A stretch of DNA of 64,000 nucleotides, taken from the NCBI RefSeq assembly GCF_047495875.1, contig NC_092471.1:19990501-20054500 (forward strand). The letters run 5' to 3'. The translations under genes were made by a program, and so were the position numbers. Within the stretch, counting starts at the first letter, position 1. Each line of letters starts with the position of its first letter. The notes below the pieces were generated by a model. The model saw nothing but the letters and a program-made list of their open reading frames with translations. It was not told where the DNA came from and made no database searches. Below, piece by piece: positions 27,745-44,529 of this stretch. This stretch comes from Pithys albifrons albifrons (Eukaryota > Chordata > Aves > Passeriformes > Thamnophilidae).

Positions 27745-28105
27745 TTTGAGTGTACTGAATGTAAAAACTGCATTGTCATTCCTTTTTCTTCCCATAACCC
27801 CCTGCCAGGCCAGGGGACTGGGAGAAGGACAGTGACCTCATGTTACCTGAAACCCTCTCCCATTGAACGTAAATCCCCCTACTCCTATTGGCACAAATTC
27901 AGACTCCCCCCCTTGTCACTTATTGGTGAGTTTGTGTCCCTCCAAAGTCCATATAAACCTGTACTCCTGATTAAACTTCCTCTTTGTTCCTGCCTTTGCC
28001 GGTGGTCCCTGCGTGTCCTTTCTGGGGGCTCTCAGAGACCACATGGTCGGGGTGAGCAGAGAGCACACACTTCTCCAGGGTTAATGGACTGATAATCCAG
28101 GACCA
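27745..28105 (+). mobile_element. Possible LTR (promoter- and polyA-like signals)
   Basis: This GC-moderate block has a TATA-like CATATAAACC, then ATTAAA about 20 bp further on, and a GT/C-rich stretch ending near GGGGTGAGCA, which is LTR-like architecture. No second copy and no target duplication is seen, so ends are approximate. It ends about 120 bp upstream of a TRPC5 acceptor. Confidence 0.4.
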
Positions 28106-28224
28106 GGAGAAGTTCCATATCGTTGCAGATTCCTTCAGCACACAGCATAACGAGGCTACAAGAAACCAACCCTCACAATGAAGCACTGCTCAATAATGGT
28201 ATTTCTCTGTTTTTTCCTCCTCAG

Positions 28225-28561
28225 TTTGTGGCTCAGCCGAACTGCCAGCAGCTGCTGGCAACACTCTGGTACGATGGTTTTCCAGGATGGAGGCGGAAAC
28301 ACTGGGCAGTAAAACTCTTGACCTGTGTCACCATTGGACTGCTATTTCCTGTGCTGTCTGTGGCATATCTGATTGCACCGAAGAGCAGGCTGGGACTGTT
28401 CATTAAAAAGCCATTTATAAAGTTTATCTGCCACACTGGCTCTTACCTGACCTTCCTCTTCATGCTCCTGCTGGCGTCGCAGCACATCGTCAGGACTGAC
28501 CTGCACATGCAGGGGCCTCCTCCCACCATCGTGGAGTGGATGATCCTGCCCTGGGTTCTAG
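28225..28561 (+). CDS. TRPC5: TRPC5 internal exon: pre-S1, S1 and start of S2
   Basis: This exon has 112 codons plus one base (acceptor AG 28223-28224, donor GT 28562-28563; phase 0 in, phase 1 out). It corresponds to about human residues 301-413. It begins [20 protein letters not shown]. It contains the pre-S1 hydrophobic segment ([20 protein letters not shown]), S1 ([16 protein letters not shown]) and the start of S2 ([10 protein letters not shown]). Changes from human are conservative, such as A for V after RRKHW and SRLG for SNLG. A good pyrimidine tract precedes the acceptor. Confidence 0.96.
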
Positions 28562-32608
<4,047 letters not shown>

Positions 32609-33322
32609 TGTGCTGGTTTAAAGGGAAACCAGCAGGAGAAACAAACCCAACACAAATGAGATTATGAATCAGAGTTACAGTTTAATAAAAATATTACAAT
32701 GAATGCAATGGCACAAATTTGGTTTAACCCCCAACCCCAGCAGTGTAACCCAGCCCCCTGGGGCACAAACACAGGGGGGTTTGGTGGCCCCTGTGCTGAG
32801 CCCCACGTGGTTCCTCCGAGTCCAAAGGAAAAGGAAGGGACAAACCTGTTGGTGCAGATGATGGCACAGTCTGGTGGAGAGTGGTAGGCTCCTCCTGGCC
32901 AGGGTCTGCTCCTCCTCTGGATCCAGTGAGTGGTTCCAGAAGTCCCCAAAGCCCAAGATTGTCTCCCCTCAGGTTTGGGTGGGAGCCCCCAGTGCCTCCC
33001 CCAAGGCAGGGAGTTCCACACTGGGGGATCTGACTCTGGCAGTCAGGGGGGATTTTGGAATGGTTGCTGGCCCATGGGCAGAGCTGAGCCCTCAGGTGGG
33101 TGTGGAGGTGCCAAGGAGTCCCTGCAGGGCAGTTCTCCCAGCTCCTCTGCCAGGCTTCTTTCCCAGCCAGCTCCCAGCCTGAGGGCTCAGCTGTGCCCTG
33201 GGCAGCTGCTGCCAGTGGGCCATTGGGAACAGTTGCTGGGCAATGGTCCAGAGGGTTTAGAATGCCCAGCTTTGGTCATACCCACACAGGGATAAACTGG
33301 TCCCACCTGTTGAACTGGGACA
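32609..33322 (-). mobile_element. Solo LTR, family A (about 714 bp)
   Basis: It starts TGTGCTGGTTTAAAGGG and ends TTGAACTGGGACA. The flanks CTCAG and CCCTG do not match, so it may be old, mutated or the product of recombination between separate copies. Confidence 0.85.
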
Positions 33323-34578
33323 CCCTGGCAGAAGGGCACTGCTTCTTGTAACTCAGCTCCTAAGGACAAGCACTTCCCCAAAGCGCCTTGTTTGGTCCTG
33401 CCCAGATGTGTGCAGGCAGAGAGGGAAAGAGGAGAACATTTCATAAAACCCTTTGACTCCAGAATGCAAACAGCCCTGCCATGAGACCTCTGTAAAATCC
33501 TGAAGGTTGTGTCTTGGTGAGTCATATTTTCAAAGGGAAAAGCTTTAAACTGCTGGTGCTCCCTGAAGAGGCACCTCTGTGGCAGCATCAAAGCAGGAAG
33601 AGATTATGTCTTTTATTCTCCCGACATTCAGAACCAGTGAGGAAATTGCAGACTTGAAAGGCTGGTCCTTAAACTGCAATACAAAAAAATGCTGGAAATT
33701 GTAAGATTCAGGAAAAAATCTTAAAATGTTAACAATCTTGTTCTTTCTCACACACAAATTACTGGAGGAGCTGTGCATCCACAGATTTATACAGCCACAT
33801 GCTAAGGTTTAAACTGACAGCCAAACCACAGCTACAAAGCATTGGAAGAAGTAGTAAGATGCCAGCACACTAAAGAAAGTTTGCAGGAATAAATCTGTTT
33901 GAGTAGAAATCAGACCCTCTTGGATTAAACCTGACTTGATCTAAGATCAGAGCCTGATAAGGACCAATCTCAGGCAATCCTGAGAAGGTGCATAAAATCT
34001 CCTATCGGAGCAGTTCTGAAGCAGAAGTTCCCTTCTGACCTGTGGCACTTCAGGGTTGCAGCGTGCTCTGAAATTTAAGGATTTATAACTTTGATAATGG
34101 CTTCAAATCATTTTGCAACATGATTTCTTATTTATAGAAAAGCCCTGAGCTGGAACAGGCTGGGATATAAGCCAATATACCATATTCTAACACTTCTTAG
34201 AATTTCAAAGGATTACATGGACATTTAACTTTCTGCCAAATATCAGAAAAAATAAATTGCATACTGACATCATCCTTGGTTTTAAGTGAAGGCTTTTTTT
34301 TCACTTGATTTGTATGGTTCCAAGACCTGGCTCTAATATTGTCCAATATCAATTAAATCTTCAGGCTAATTATAGGGGAGAAATGCTTTCTTAATAAGTC
34401 TTCATTTGCTGCATTGACACATCATGTAATGAGGAAGGGTAAATGTCACAGCCTGACATAATTTATTTGTACTATTCTGTCTGTGTCTCTGTTGTGTTTC
34501 ATCTTCTGAATAGACACTAACTAAGCAACTCCAGCCTTCACAGATATCCACCTCCATTAGATAACCCTGCAAAGTGCT
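33323..34578 (+). other. Intron sequence, nothing recognised
   Basis: No gene or family repeat recognised between two family A LTRs. Confidence 0.5.
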
Positions 34579-35304
34579 TGTGCTGGTTTAAAGTAAACCA
34601 GCAGGAGAAATGAACCCAACAGAAGAGAGATAATAAGTCAGAGTTACAATTTAATAAAAATATTACAATAAATGCAATGGCACAAAGAGAAATTGGGTTT
34701 AACCCCCAAGCCCAGCAGTGTAACCCACCCCCTGGGGCACAAACACAGGGGGGTTTGGTGGCCCCTGTGCTGAGCCCCCTGAGCCCCACGTGGTTCCTTC
34801 GAGTCCAAAGGAAAAGAAAGGGACAAACCTGTTGGTGCAGATGATGGCACAGTCTGGGCGAGAGTGGGGGGCTCCTCCTGGCCAGGGTCTGCTCCTCCTC
34901 TGGATCCCATGAGTAGTCCCAGAAGTCCCAAACCCCAAGATTGTCTCCCCTCAGGTTTGGGTGGGAGCCCCCAGTGCCTCCCCCAGGGCAGGGAGTTCCA
35001 CACTGGGGGATCTGACTCTGGCAGTCAGGGGGGATTTTGGAATGGTTGCTGGCCCATGGGCAGAGCTGAGCCCTCAGGTGGGTGTGGAGGTGCCAAGGAG
35101 TCCCTGCAGGGCAGTTCTCCCAGCTCCTCTGCCAGGCTTCTTTCCCAGCCAGCTCCCAGCCTGAGGGCTCAGCTGTGCCCTGGGCAGCTGCTGCCAATGG
35201 GCCATTGGGAACAGTTGCTGGGCAATGGCCCAGAGGGTTTAGAATGCCCAGCTTTGGTCACACCCACACAGGGATAAACTGGTCCCACCTGCTAAACTGG
35301 GACA
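34579..35304 (-). mobile_element. Solo LTR, family A (about 726 bp)
   Basis: It starts TGTGCTGGTTTAAAGTAAACC and ends GCTAAACTGGGACA. The flanks GTGCT and CTGCT match at 4 of 5. It carries a short internal duplication (CTGAGCCCC CTGAGCCCC at about 34771-34789) relative to the other copies. Confidence 0.87.
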
Positions 35305-36721
35305 CTGCTGTTTCCCTGTGACCTATGAGGCCAGGATGCTCTGCAGAAACTATTTTCCAAGGAAGGATATACCATCAGTTTATAAATGGCCAAAATATGA
35401 TCCTAAGAAATTACTTTAAAAATAGGTTTGAGGCCCAGAAGAGCTTTCCCATCCCTTTATGTGCTGAACCCCAGCAGAGAGGCCCTGGGTTGCTCTGTCC
35501 AACCAGTTTGCAGAAGAGAACTGGGAATAACTTTGCAAATCTGCTCTGTAGGCTTCCTAATCCCAACCATCCACTCCCACTCTTGGATATCCTCAAAAAA
35601 TTACCACGTCTGCCTGTTTGTAAACATCTTAAGACCCATCTTCAACTCAAGCTGGCAGGCTCAGGCCATGACGTTCATGTAATAAAGAACAGTTTGGAAA
35701 TGTCAGAAGCAACCTGAGGTCATGCTGAAATGCCTTTGTATCATGTCTCATCTCCTTCATACAGAGGAGTAGTTGGAAATATCAACTTGCTTTTGGCTGC
35801 ATCCTTGAAAAAAGTGGGAGTGTACATTGGACCTTCAGATTTAAATAGAAATTCCCTGCAATCTTGACTGTCAGTGTGACACCATTTCCTTTGAAAAGGT
35901 ACAAAAATTATTTTAGGAGTCCTAAACACACCGGCGACACTATTAGCTGTGTTATTCTAAGTGCATTTTTGCCTTTTTATACATGTTAAATGAGCAGGAA
36001 AATGTTAAAAGCACCATTATTCCTTGAACTGAATGTCTTTTACTCCATTTTCCAGTGCTAGTGTAGTTAAACCAGAGCAGTTACATTTACAGAACCAGCT
36101 CTTTTGTGTTACCCACTCACATCTGGCTGCACTTTGCTCAGAAAATGCTCCTGCTTTTGCAGGTACTTTACAAACCCAGTTAATGCTATAATTGATGCAG
36201 TCAGTGTTTCAGCTGTAATTAAGACCTCTGCTTTAGCACTCTCCTAAAATTGCCATGACAAATTAACTAATAAGAAAATTAATACGAAGAAAGCATTTTG
36301 GTTCTGGGCTGTTGCCACCTGGTGTTTTTTTTGTTGTTTTTTTTTTTTTTGAGATTACTAGGGAAGGAAAGCATCCAATAGCTTGTTGCTTTCCTGCTTC
36401 CCTCCCTTCTCCCTCCCTCACATTGTTCCTGGAATGTGCAGTGTTTTGGATGTGCAGTCATATCCAGGAGGAAAAAGAAAAGTAATGGGAAATTTCCACC
36501 TGGAACCTGCTAAAATCTGAACCCCTTTAAATGTTGAAAGAGAAGGAGATGATGAACTCATAGACCTAATAAGCCCACATACAGTGACCTCAAAATTTGA
36601 ATAATTTTAACAAATCTCAAATTTCTAAGTTTAGGTTAAGAACAGCCAACATATCTGAAACCTCTAAAGAAAAACTGCTTTCATATATCACTCTATCAGG
36701 GCTCACAATCCAGTGGGCATT
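35305..36721 (+). other. Intron sequence with a T-tract
   Basis: No gene or family repeat. A T-rich tract lies at about 36325-36350. Confidence 0.5.
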
Positions 36722-37319
36722 TGTGTTGGGTTGAGCTGGTAAAATGCCACTGTCCAGTACAGAGTCAAAGCCTCCCTCCCCTCCTGCTGAGAAAAGGGAG
36801 AAAGGAAAAACAACCTGGACACTCAAACTAGGTTTATACTTAAACTAATTATATATATGTATACAGAAAAGAGAAAATGAAAAGAAAACTACACACTTAG
36901 ACAAGTTAGAAATAACCAGAAATAACTCCCCATCGAACACAAATCCCACCATTCCAACTACAAATCACTGTGGAGAACTCAGTTCACCAGAGACAGACCT
37001 AAGCAGAGAGAAAGACTAAGAACAAACACTTTACTTTGCTAAGATAACATGGTGGTGAGGGGTGCTGGGCCTGGGTCTCCCATCCCTCCTGGGACAGCAC
37101 AGTGAGTCCTACCCAGCTGAGAAGCCACAGAGGGACTGACTGAGCCACTCCCACACCAGCTTTTATATTTTGAGATGATGTTGGAATATGATCTGGAATA
37201 CCCTTGGCCAGTGGTGTCAGCTGGCCCAGCCCAGCCCAGTCCAAGTCAGCTGAGAGTCTCAGCCCTACTCTGGAATCTAAAGCCTAAATTAAGGCCTACA
37301 CTTGGCTAAACCCATAACA
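36722..37319 (-). mobile_element. Solo LTR related to family B (about 598 bp)
   Basis: On the minus strand it begins TGTTATGGGTTTAGCC and ends CCAGCTCAACCCAACACA. It shares the layout of family B (CAGCTGACTTG, GTGGGAGTGG, TGTCCCAGGAGGGATGG) but is clearly diverged from it. No target duplication is evident. A fragment of the same subfamily lies at about 55.9-56.2 kb. Confidence 0.8.
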
Positions 37320-37473
37320 ACAGTTCATAAGCAGAAATCACTAAACCAAAGTCTCTGCCCTGATCAAAGTCAGCTTCAATCCTGAATCCTGAATGTTGGT
37401 CTGACAGTAGCTGAGATGTAAGAGTTTAAAAGTACTCCTTGTACCACCAGGACTGGTTAGGATTCACCTTTGC

Positions 37474-37854
37474 TGCCTGTGAAAGTCTGTGAAAAAAAAG
37501 ACTCCAAGCCAATTTTAGTAGGAGATAAGAGAGCAGTGGCTTTGATGAGCACCCAGGCTCACCCAGGAACGCATCGATGCGTGCCCCAGACTCTGATTTC
37601 CATGGGTTTTATAATACTGTTCATCCAATCATTATTTTAGACATCTCTCAGTCCAGCCCTGTCCCACCCCAGTCCCAACCCCTCTGATTTGAGGCTGGGG
37701 AAGGTTTTGGGACCCCCCGTTCCTCATCTTCATCTTCCTCAGCACACATAGGACTCCTGGAGCTCTTCTAATGTTAATGTCATTCTGTCCCTGTTTATGT
37801 CTCCTGTGCCTTCTGATAATCTTCAGCCTTCTACCTTGAAAACAAGACTGAATA
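37474..37854 (-). mobile_element. Probable solo LTR, family D
   Basis: Reverse-oriented relative of 26749-27146. The minus strand has a TATA-like GTATTATAAAACC and ends ACTTTCACAGGCA. No target duplication was found, so ends are approximate. Confidence 0.55.
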
Positions 37855-38078
37855 GCTTAAAAAATTTAAGGCATCGATGTGGGATAGAGGTTACATTGAA
37901 GTTAAGCTGCTAGAAATATTAACACACTAAATTTGCCTTTGCTACAGCTACAGTATTCCTAAAATCTATGAAATGTAAAAACCAAAAAATCCAAAACCCC
38001 TTCGGCATCACCTTTGAAGGGTTAGTTATTAGCAGGTGTGACTTTCCGAGTTCCCTCTGAGTAATTCCAACATAATAA

Positions 38079-38432
<354 letters not shown>

Positions 38433-38668
38433 TAAGACATCATGTCCTCTCTGTTTTCAGGGCTGCCTTCCACTGTCCCCTGTGTCACCTGCTTGTGCCT
38501 GGTGTCTGTCACTGCACTCAAAGTGCCTTTATTTATTTATTGGCAAGTACCAGCTGAGGGGTTTGACTCTGCAGGAAAGGTGTGAGTTAACTGGGGCAGA
38601 CATTCTGCTGAGCTCTGCTGTTGGAAGTGGGAGACAATCATTTTAATTCTGGAGCAAGGAGTGTCCCT

Positions 38669-39075
38669 ATAAAGTAAACAATAAATAAACGATGGAGGAA
38701 CAGGACACACACACTGACCATTGTGATCAAGTGAATGCCCCTTTATTACACACCACACACAGTTTATATGCAGTTAAAGCTACGTAGTTGCTTAAACTGA
38801 GCCTCACACCATGTAACTGCAAATCCCCATTGGTTATAATCCACATCTCACAAGTCCAGTGTTTTGGTGAACTTATCCTGACTGTTTTCAAGAACATCCC
38901 CAGTGCTGTGAGAAGCCTGAGGAGTTCTCATGAGAAACCTCTAGGGAGTTGCTAAGAACTCCTGGGGATTCAGCTCCTCCAAGCAGCTGTAGCCTTGTAT
39001 GTTCTCAGCTGCTTTCAGTCTCACAGGGTCTTATATAGATCTGAATTGCTCACTCTTGATTTTTCTGTACCAACA
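38669..39075 (-). mobile_element. Solo LTR-like element, family C (407 bp)
   Basis: A perfect 5-bp target duplication TCCCT (38664-38668 and 39076-39080) defines the ends. On the minus strand it begins TGTTGGTACAG and ends GTTTACTTTAT, an unusual terminus without CA. It has TATA-like CTATATAAGA and CATATAAACTG motifs and the polyadenylation-type GTAATAAAGG. The second copy, at 44.2-46.5 kb, is inverted and carries later insertions. Confidence 0.8.
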
Positions 39076-39227
39076 TCCCTGCATGATCCTGCAACCTGAC
39101 TCTTACTATGCACAATTTCAGGATATTTGAGAAAGCAAGGATCTTTTTGCCATAGTAATTTTTTGGTTTAATTCTGGGGTAAAAGAGGGGAAACTGAACA
39201 AGATGTAGAAAACAAGGGGTAAACCTA

Positions 39228-39945
39228 TGTGCAGGTTTAAAGGTAAACCTGCAGCAGAAATGAACACAATACAAAAGAGATTATAAGGCAGAGTTACAAT
39301 TTAATAACAATATTACAATAAATGCAATGGCACAAAGAGAAAAATTGGTTTTAACCCACAAAACCCCAGAAGTATAACCCAGCCCTCTGGGGCACAAACA
39401 CAGTGGGGTTTGGTGGCCCCTGTGCTGAGCCCCACGTGGTTCCCCCAAGTCCAAATGAAAAGAAAGGGACAAACCTGCTGGTGCAGATGATGGCACAGTC
39501 TGGTGGAGAGTGGTGGCCACAGCCTGGTTGAAAGTGGTGGTCTCTTCTCAATCCGACGAGTGACCCCTGAGGTCTCCTTACCCCAAGATGGGTACCCCCA
39601 GGTCCAGCTGGTAGCCCCCAGTGCCTCCCCCAGGGCAGGGAGTTCCACACTGGGGGATCTGACTCTGGCAGTCAGGGGGGATTTTGGAATGGTTGGTGGC
39701 CCATGGGCAGAGCTGAGCCCTCAGGTGGGTGTGGAGGTGCCAAGGACTCCCTGCAGGGGAGTTATCACAGCTCTTATCTCACAGATGCCTTTCCCACCCA
39801 GCTCCCAACCTGAGGGGTCAGGTGTGCCCTGGGCAGCTGCTACAAGTGGTCCATTGTTCTTGGGAAATGAATAGAGGGTTTAGAATGCCCAGCTTTGATC
39901 ACTCCCACACAGTGATAAACTGGTCCCACCTGCTGAACTGGGACA
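39228..39945 (-). mobile_element. Solo LTR, family A (718 bp, divergent)
   Basis: It starts TGTGCAGGTTTAAAGG and ends GCTGAACTGGGACA. The flanks ACCTA and AGCTA match at 4 of 5. Its middle differs from the other 720-bp copies and resembles the long copy at 44530. Confidence 0.85.
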
Positions 39946-42900
39946 AGCTAATGAAAGGTATTCATATATAATGTAATACAGGAAAACCAACAATCTCACC
40001 TAGACCATTTTCATGCATTCATGGTGTTGCAGGCTCCTCTGATTTCCTTGCAGTGGGGTGAGACTAAATTCCCAGCAACCCCCTTTTTTTCTGGGAATGC
40101 TGGTACTTTACTGAGATGTTGGCATGGAAATTACTGTGACGACAGCTGGCAGGGCTGAAAGAGATAGCACATGCTGAAAAATAACAGGAATTGTCTTTCT
40201 GATGTATTTGTTTTAATTACTAATAGTAGAAATAATTATAATAATCAGCCCCCACACAATTGTTCTTGCTGCTTGCTCAGTACTTAACTCACAATGGGAA
40301 GAGAAATAAATAAACCACGGACTAAAAAAATGCCCATGCCCTACAAACAAGCAAAACAAAACTGTTGTCCACCACTTTATGCTAAATTAAATAAAACTTG
40401 TCCTGATGCCAAATAACTCTCCACCCTCTGTCAGCTGAAGGCTTGGGATTAAGAAAGGATTTGGGATGTATTTGCACTGTTACCAAAAACAGATGAGGGC
40501 TGAGGTCTCATGACTCTGTTGGGAGAGGAAAGGCTCCAGCATTGTCCTGTGGGTTCCCTCCTTAAAGAATGTGAGATTTTAATGCCTTCAGGAGCATCCT
40601 GACCTGCCAGACCAGCCTGTGCCATTTCCCACTGCAGAGCAGGAGCACCATAGGCCTGATTGATTTTCTCATGAAACCCTTCTCTCTCTGGAGGAAGGGA
40701 ATGGAACTCCACGATGCTGATGAGAAACAGAAGGATTTCAGTCTTTTTTTCCTGTTTGAATTGCTTTGCCTGCCCCAGAAATGTGTTTGCTGTCCAGGTG
40801 AAGGAATTAAGTAACATAATATTCCTTGATTTCTGTCCATGTAGATGCAGCAGAGGGAAGAGGGTTTGGCAAGTGCAGTCTGTGCTCAGGGGCAACTTCG
40901 AGTCCAGAAAGGGTCAAACCCACAGAGTTCAGGACCAAATCCTGCCTGTCCCTGGAACTATGGTGAACAGGGTTCAATTCTGCCTTCTGGTTTGGACTTG
41001 CCTCCATTGCAAACCACTTGTTTTACAGATTCCATTGTAGCAGGTTAGTGGAGAAAACAACAGCAGGATTTGACTGAAAACATCAACCCTCCTCCAATCT
41101 GTCAGGTGTAATGTCTTGGGAGCCAGAAATGCTACAGAATTAGCAGAAAGTGTGCTGATCAGCTTAAATACAGACCACAATTTCTAACATTCATTGAAAC
41201 CCCCTGCCAAGGGGAATGTGGCACAGAAAGGAAATTGTGGGGGCTCAGCCTTTGTGGCAGAGGTTTGTGTCAAACAAAACCGCAGTGGGAGGGGATCCAT
41301 TAGAAGTGAGGGCTCCTGGCAGGGGACAGAACACTCTGCAGGTACTTTTTGTTTGAGACCTGCTTAAGGAATTTATTCAATGTGCTCTTAAAAGTTTAAA
41401 TGGTTGTTATTAACCACCCTAACACAAGCTAACATTTGGCTGTGGAGCAGAGGCACAGCATGAGTTGAATGGCTGGGAAGGAGCAGTTTGCAGATCAGCC
41501 AGAGCTGCTGCTGCCCCAAGTTTGCTCATGGTCCACTCCTAATGAAGGAATAACTGTAAAAAGCTTTCAGTGAGTGCCCTTTGATTCCTACCAGCATTCA
41601 AAGCTTTCAGTGAGTGCCCTTTGATTCCTACCAGCATTCCCAGGCTCTAATTTTGCCAGGGAAGGAAAGAGGATGCCCCTCATTGTCAAGTGTGACACCT
41701 GTTTACTGGCACATTATTTCCTATTACTCTCAAAAGGGTGGGTTTAATATTTTCTTAGTGAGGAAATTGTGTTGCAAACACAGATCAGGGAAAACTAATA
41801 TTTGTTTGTGACAGCAACAAGAGGAAATCAGGAATAATTTCAGGTTTTCTGCTTTGGCCCTGCCATCCCTCAGGAAGCAGAGTGGCTGCTGCTTGGGCAG
41901 ACAATTGGGAAATGTTTAGAGCTGTGATGCGGGCAACTGAAGGAGGAAGAAGAGTGAGGAAGAGGAGGAAGAGGTGGAGGAATTCACACATTGTTGCCTG
42001 CTGTGTCCTTCTCACTGGGGCCATTGCCCCTGGCACACAGAGGGAGCCACTTGCCTTCTTTCAGCTGCCATGGGGAGTGGTGGAACTTTGAGAATTCTCC
42101 TGTCTGCTTTAGATCCAAAGTACACTCAGCAGCATGGGGTAGTCTCTTAATCACTATTTCCAAAATTCTACTATTTTTTTAAAGCTGCTTCTCCAAAGTA
42201 GTGTGAGCCTCACCTGGAACACACACTGTGGAAAAGGACTGTCATTAAACACTAAGAAAAGGGTAACTAAACCTTACTGCTGTTGTCTTTTCAACAGGGA
42301 CCACGAGTCCACATGTAAATATCCTGGTCTTAGTCTGGGCCCAGATTATACTTTATACATATATACATTATATATATATTAGTTAATATTGTGCATCCAG
42401 AGCACTGACCACTTCTAGGACCGATTTCACTGTCACGACAGGAATCTCTGTCTCCCCTGAGCCTACAGCCCAAGCAGTATTTCTGCTAACAGTAAAAGTG
42501 CTATAAATATTTTAAAAGATATCTAACACTACACCATTTTTAGTAGAGGAAGGTTTAGCATTCTTTGGTTCATCTTTATTTTACCACCTCAGTTATTTAA
42601 TAAATTTAACAAACAGCCTGACGACTTTTGGAAGAAAGACGTGTTGCTTTAAAGAGTCTTCATGATTTTGGCCAGTGAGAAACACGAGATACATCCACAA
42701 AGTATAAAGAAACTAAATCCTCATATAAGGCATAGGGTACATGTGAACAGATTCCTGGCACGTCAAGGATCTGAATTATTTGTGTTGCTTTGTATAGCAG
42801 TTGCATTAGAAAACATACACTGACCTCAGGCCAAAATGGAAACTCTCAAACAGGCATATAAATGTCATTTTGGGATGATATAAATGCCATATTTTGGAAA

Positions 42901-43390
42901 GCCAAAACAAAGATGCCCAAATAGAGCAATTATTTAGATTGCTGATTACGTATCTGACGTGATTGCGAAAGGTCACTTGTCTGTGGCTGAAGCAAAGAGA
43001 GACCTGGGATGATCTCATCAGCACACTGAGGTCAGGTCTAGTTCATCTATGGAAGGAAGACTTCAAAAGAAACAACCTCTTGAAGTGAATTAATGAATTA
43101 GCTCTTTCCTCCGAGTCATTATAGCCCGGGGTCCTGCCAGGGCTCTGCCCTGTGCTGGGTGGGAGCTGCTGCACCAGAGTGACCAGCACTTTTGGGCAGG
43201 GGCATTGCAACCAGACCACATCCCAGCAGCTGGAGCACTTGCAAGCTCTCAGCCTGTATTGGAGCAAAAGGTGCAAGTGGATGTGATTTCTCCTATTTGA
43301 TTTTCTCCTACGTATTCTTATTCAAAATGTTAGTTAACAGCCTGTAGTGACCTGGTAACAGGATCCTTTTTTCTTTTTTATGTTTATTAG
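39946..43390 (+). other. Intron sequence, mostly unrecognised
   Basis: Apart from the 40-bp duplication at 41561 I see no gene or repeat family. The 148-codon minus frame at 40449-40895 shows no domain that I recognise and overlaps a plus frame. Confidence 0.45.
41561..41640. repeat. Exact 40-bp tandem duplication
   Basis: AAGCTTTCAGTGAGTGCCCT followed by TTGATTCCTACCAGCATTC(A/C) occurs twice back to back (41561-41600 and 41601-41640), differing only at the last base. Very recent or polymorphic. Confidence 0.97.
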
Positions 43391-43769
43391 AACCATAGAA
43401 TCACAGAATCATAGAATCACTGTCTGGAACTACCTGAAGGGAAGTTCTGGCCAGGTGGGGGTTGGTCTCTTCTCCCAGGCACTCAGCAATAGGACAAGGG
43501 GGCACGATGGGCTCAAGCTCTGCCAGGGGAAATTGAAGTTGGAGATCAGAAAGAAATTCTTTGCAGAGAGAGTGCTCAGGGATTGGAATGGGCTGCCCAG
43601 AGAGGGGGTGGATTCCCCATCCCTGGAGGTTTTTCAGCTGAGCTTGGCCGTGGCACTGAGTGCCATGATCTGGTAAAGGGACTGGAGTTGGCCTAAGAGT
43701 TGGACTTGATGATCTCGGAGGTCTTTTCCAACCCAACCCATTCTATGATTCTATGATTCTATGATTCTG
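43391..43769 (+). mobile_element. CR1 3' fragment with tails in both orientations
   Basis: The body runs from CACTGTCTGGAACTACCTG (about 43419) to the 3' tail TTCTATGATTCTATGATTC. Immediately 5' lies ATAGAATCACAGAATCATAG (from about 43397), the reverse complement of a CR1 tail. So the body is flanked by inverted tails, from either a fold-back insertion or two head-on insertions. Confidence 0.88.
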
Positions 43770-44529
43770 TCTTCTACCTCGTGGTGACTGGTTGGTGTGC
43801 ACTGTTTAACTGCTGTGGTCATGCTGTGCTTGGAGGTGAGTTCCCTGAACATTCCTCCTGCAGCCATGTTAGTGATTAAACAGGAGAGTTTCGAGATACC
43901 AGCAGTGTCACTGCATGGCAGTTTGAATCAGAGGGACTATATTGTGGCTGTTCTTTGCATGTGCTTAGAGGAAAGAGAGCCTTGGGTTCCTTAGAGTAGT
44001 TAGGCTGGTTGCATCTCAGAAGGACACAGACAGGGCTCTTGCACAGGTCACAAATGCTGTTGATGTGACACAATTCTCACACATTGGCCAGTGGGTTGCT
44101 GCAGTGGAGCACAGAATGTCCCCAGGGAGGAGAAATGACTGGACTGAGTGGCTGCTCTGTGATGTCTCCCAATATCTGTGTGTACCTTTGTAGGTACAGA
44201 AAAATCAAAGATGAGCAATTCAGATCTATATAAGACCCTGTGAGACTGAAAGGCATTAAGAATAAACAAGGCTGCAGCTGCTGCAGATTGTTGGAGGACG
44301 AATCATTCCCTGGGAGTTCTTAGTTACTCCCTGGGGGTTTCTCATGAGAATTCCTCAGGTTTTCCACACCACACCGGAGATGTTCCTGAAAACATCTGGG
44401 ATGAGTTCATATAAATAATGGACTTGTGAGATATGGATTTTAATCAATTAAGAGTTGTGACTTGATGGTATGAGGCTCAATTTAGCCAATAAAATGTAGC
44501 TTTAACCCTATATAAACTGTATGCTGTGT

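Noticed and set aside
36722..37319. A target-site duplication around the family B-related LTR
   Set aside because: The flanks (GCATT and ACAGT) do not match in any sensible offset, so none is claimed.
40449..40895. A 148-codon minus-strand open frame
   Set aside because: No domain, conflicting + strand frames over the same bases, and no sign of splice or promoter signals.
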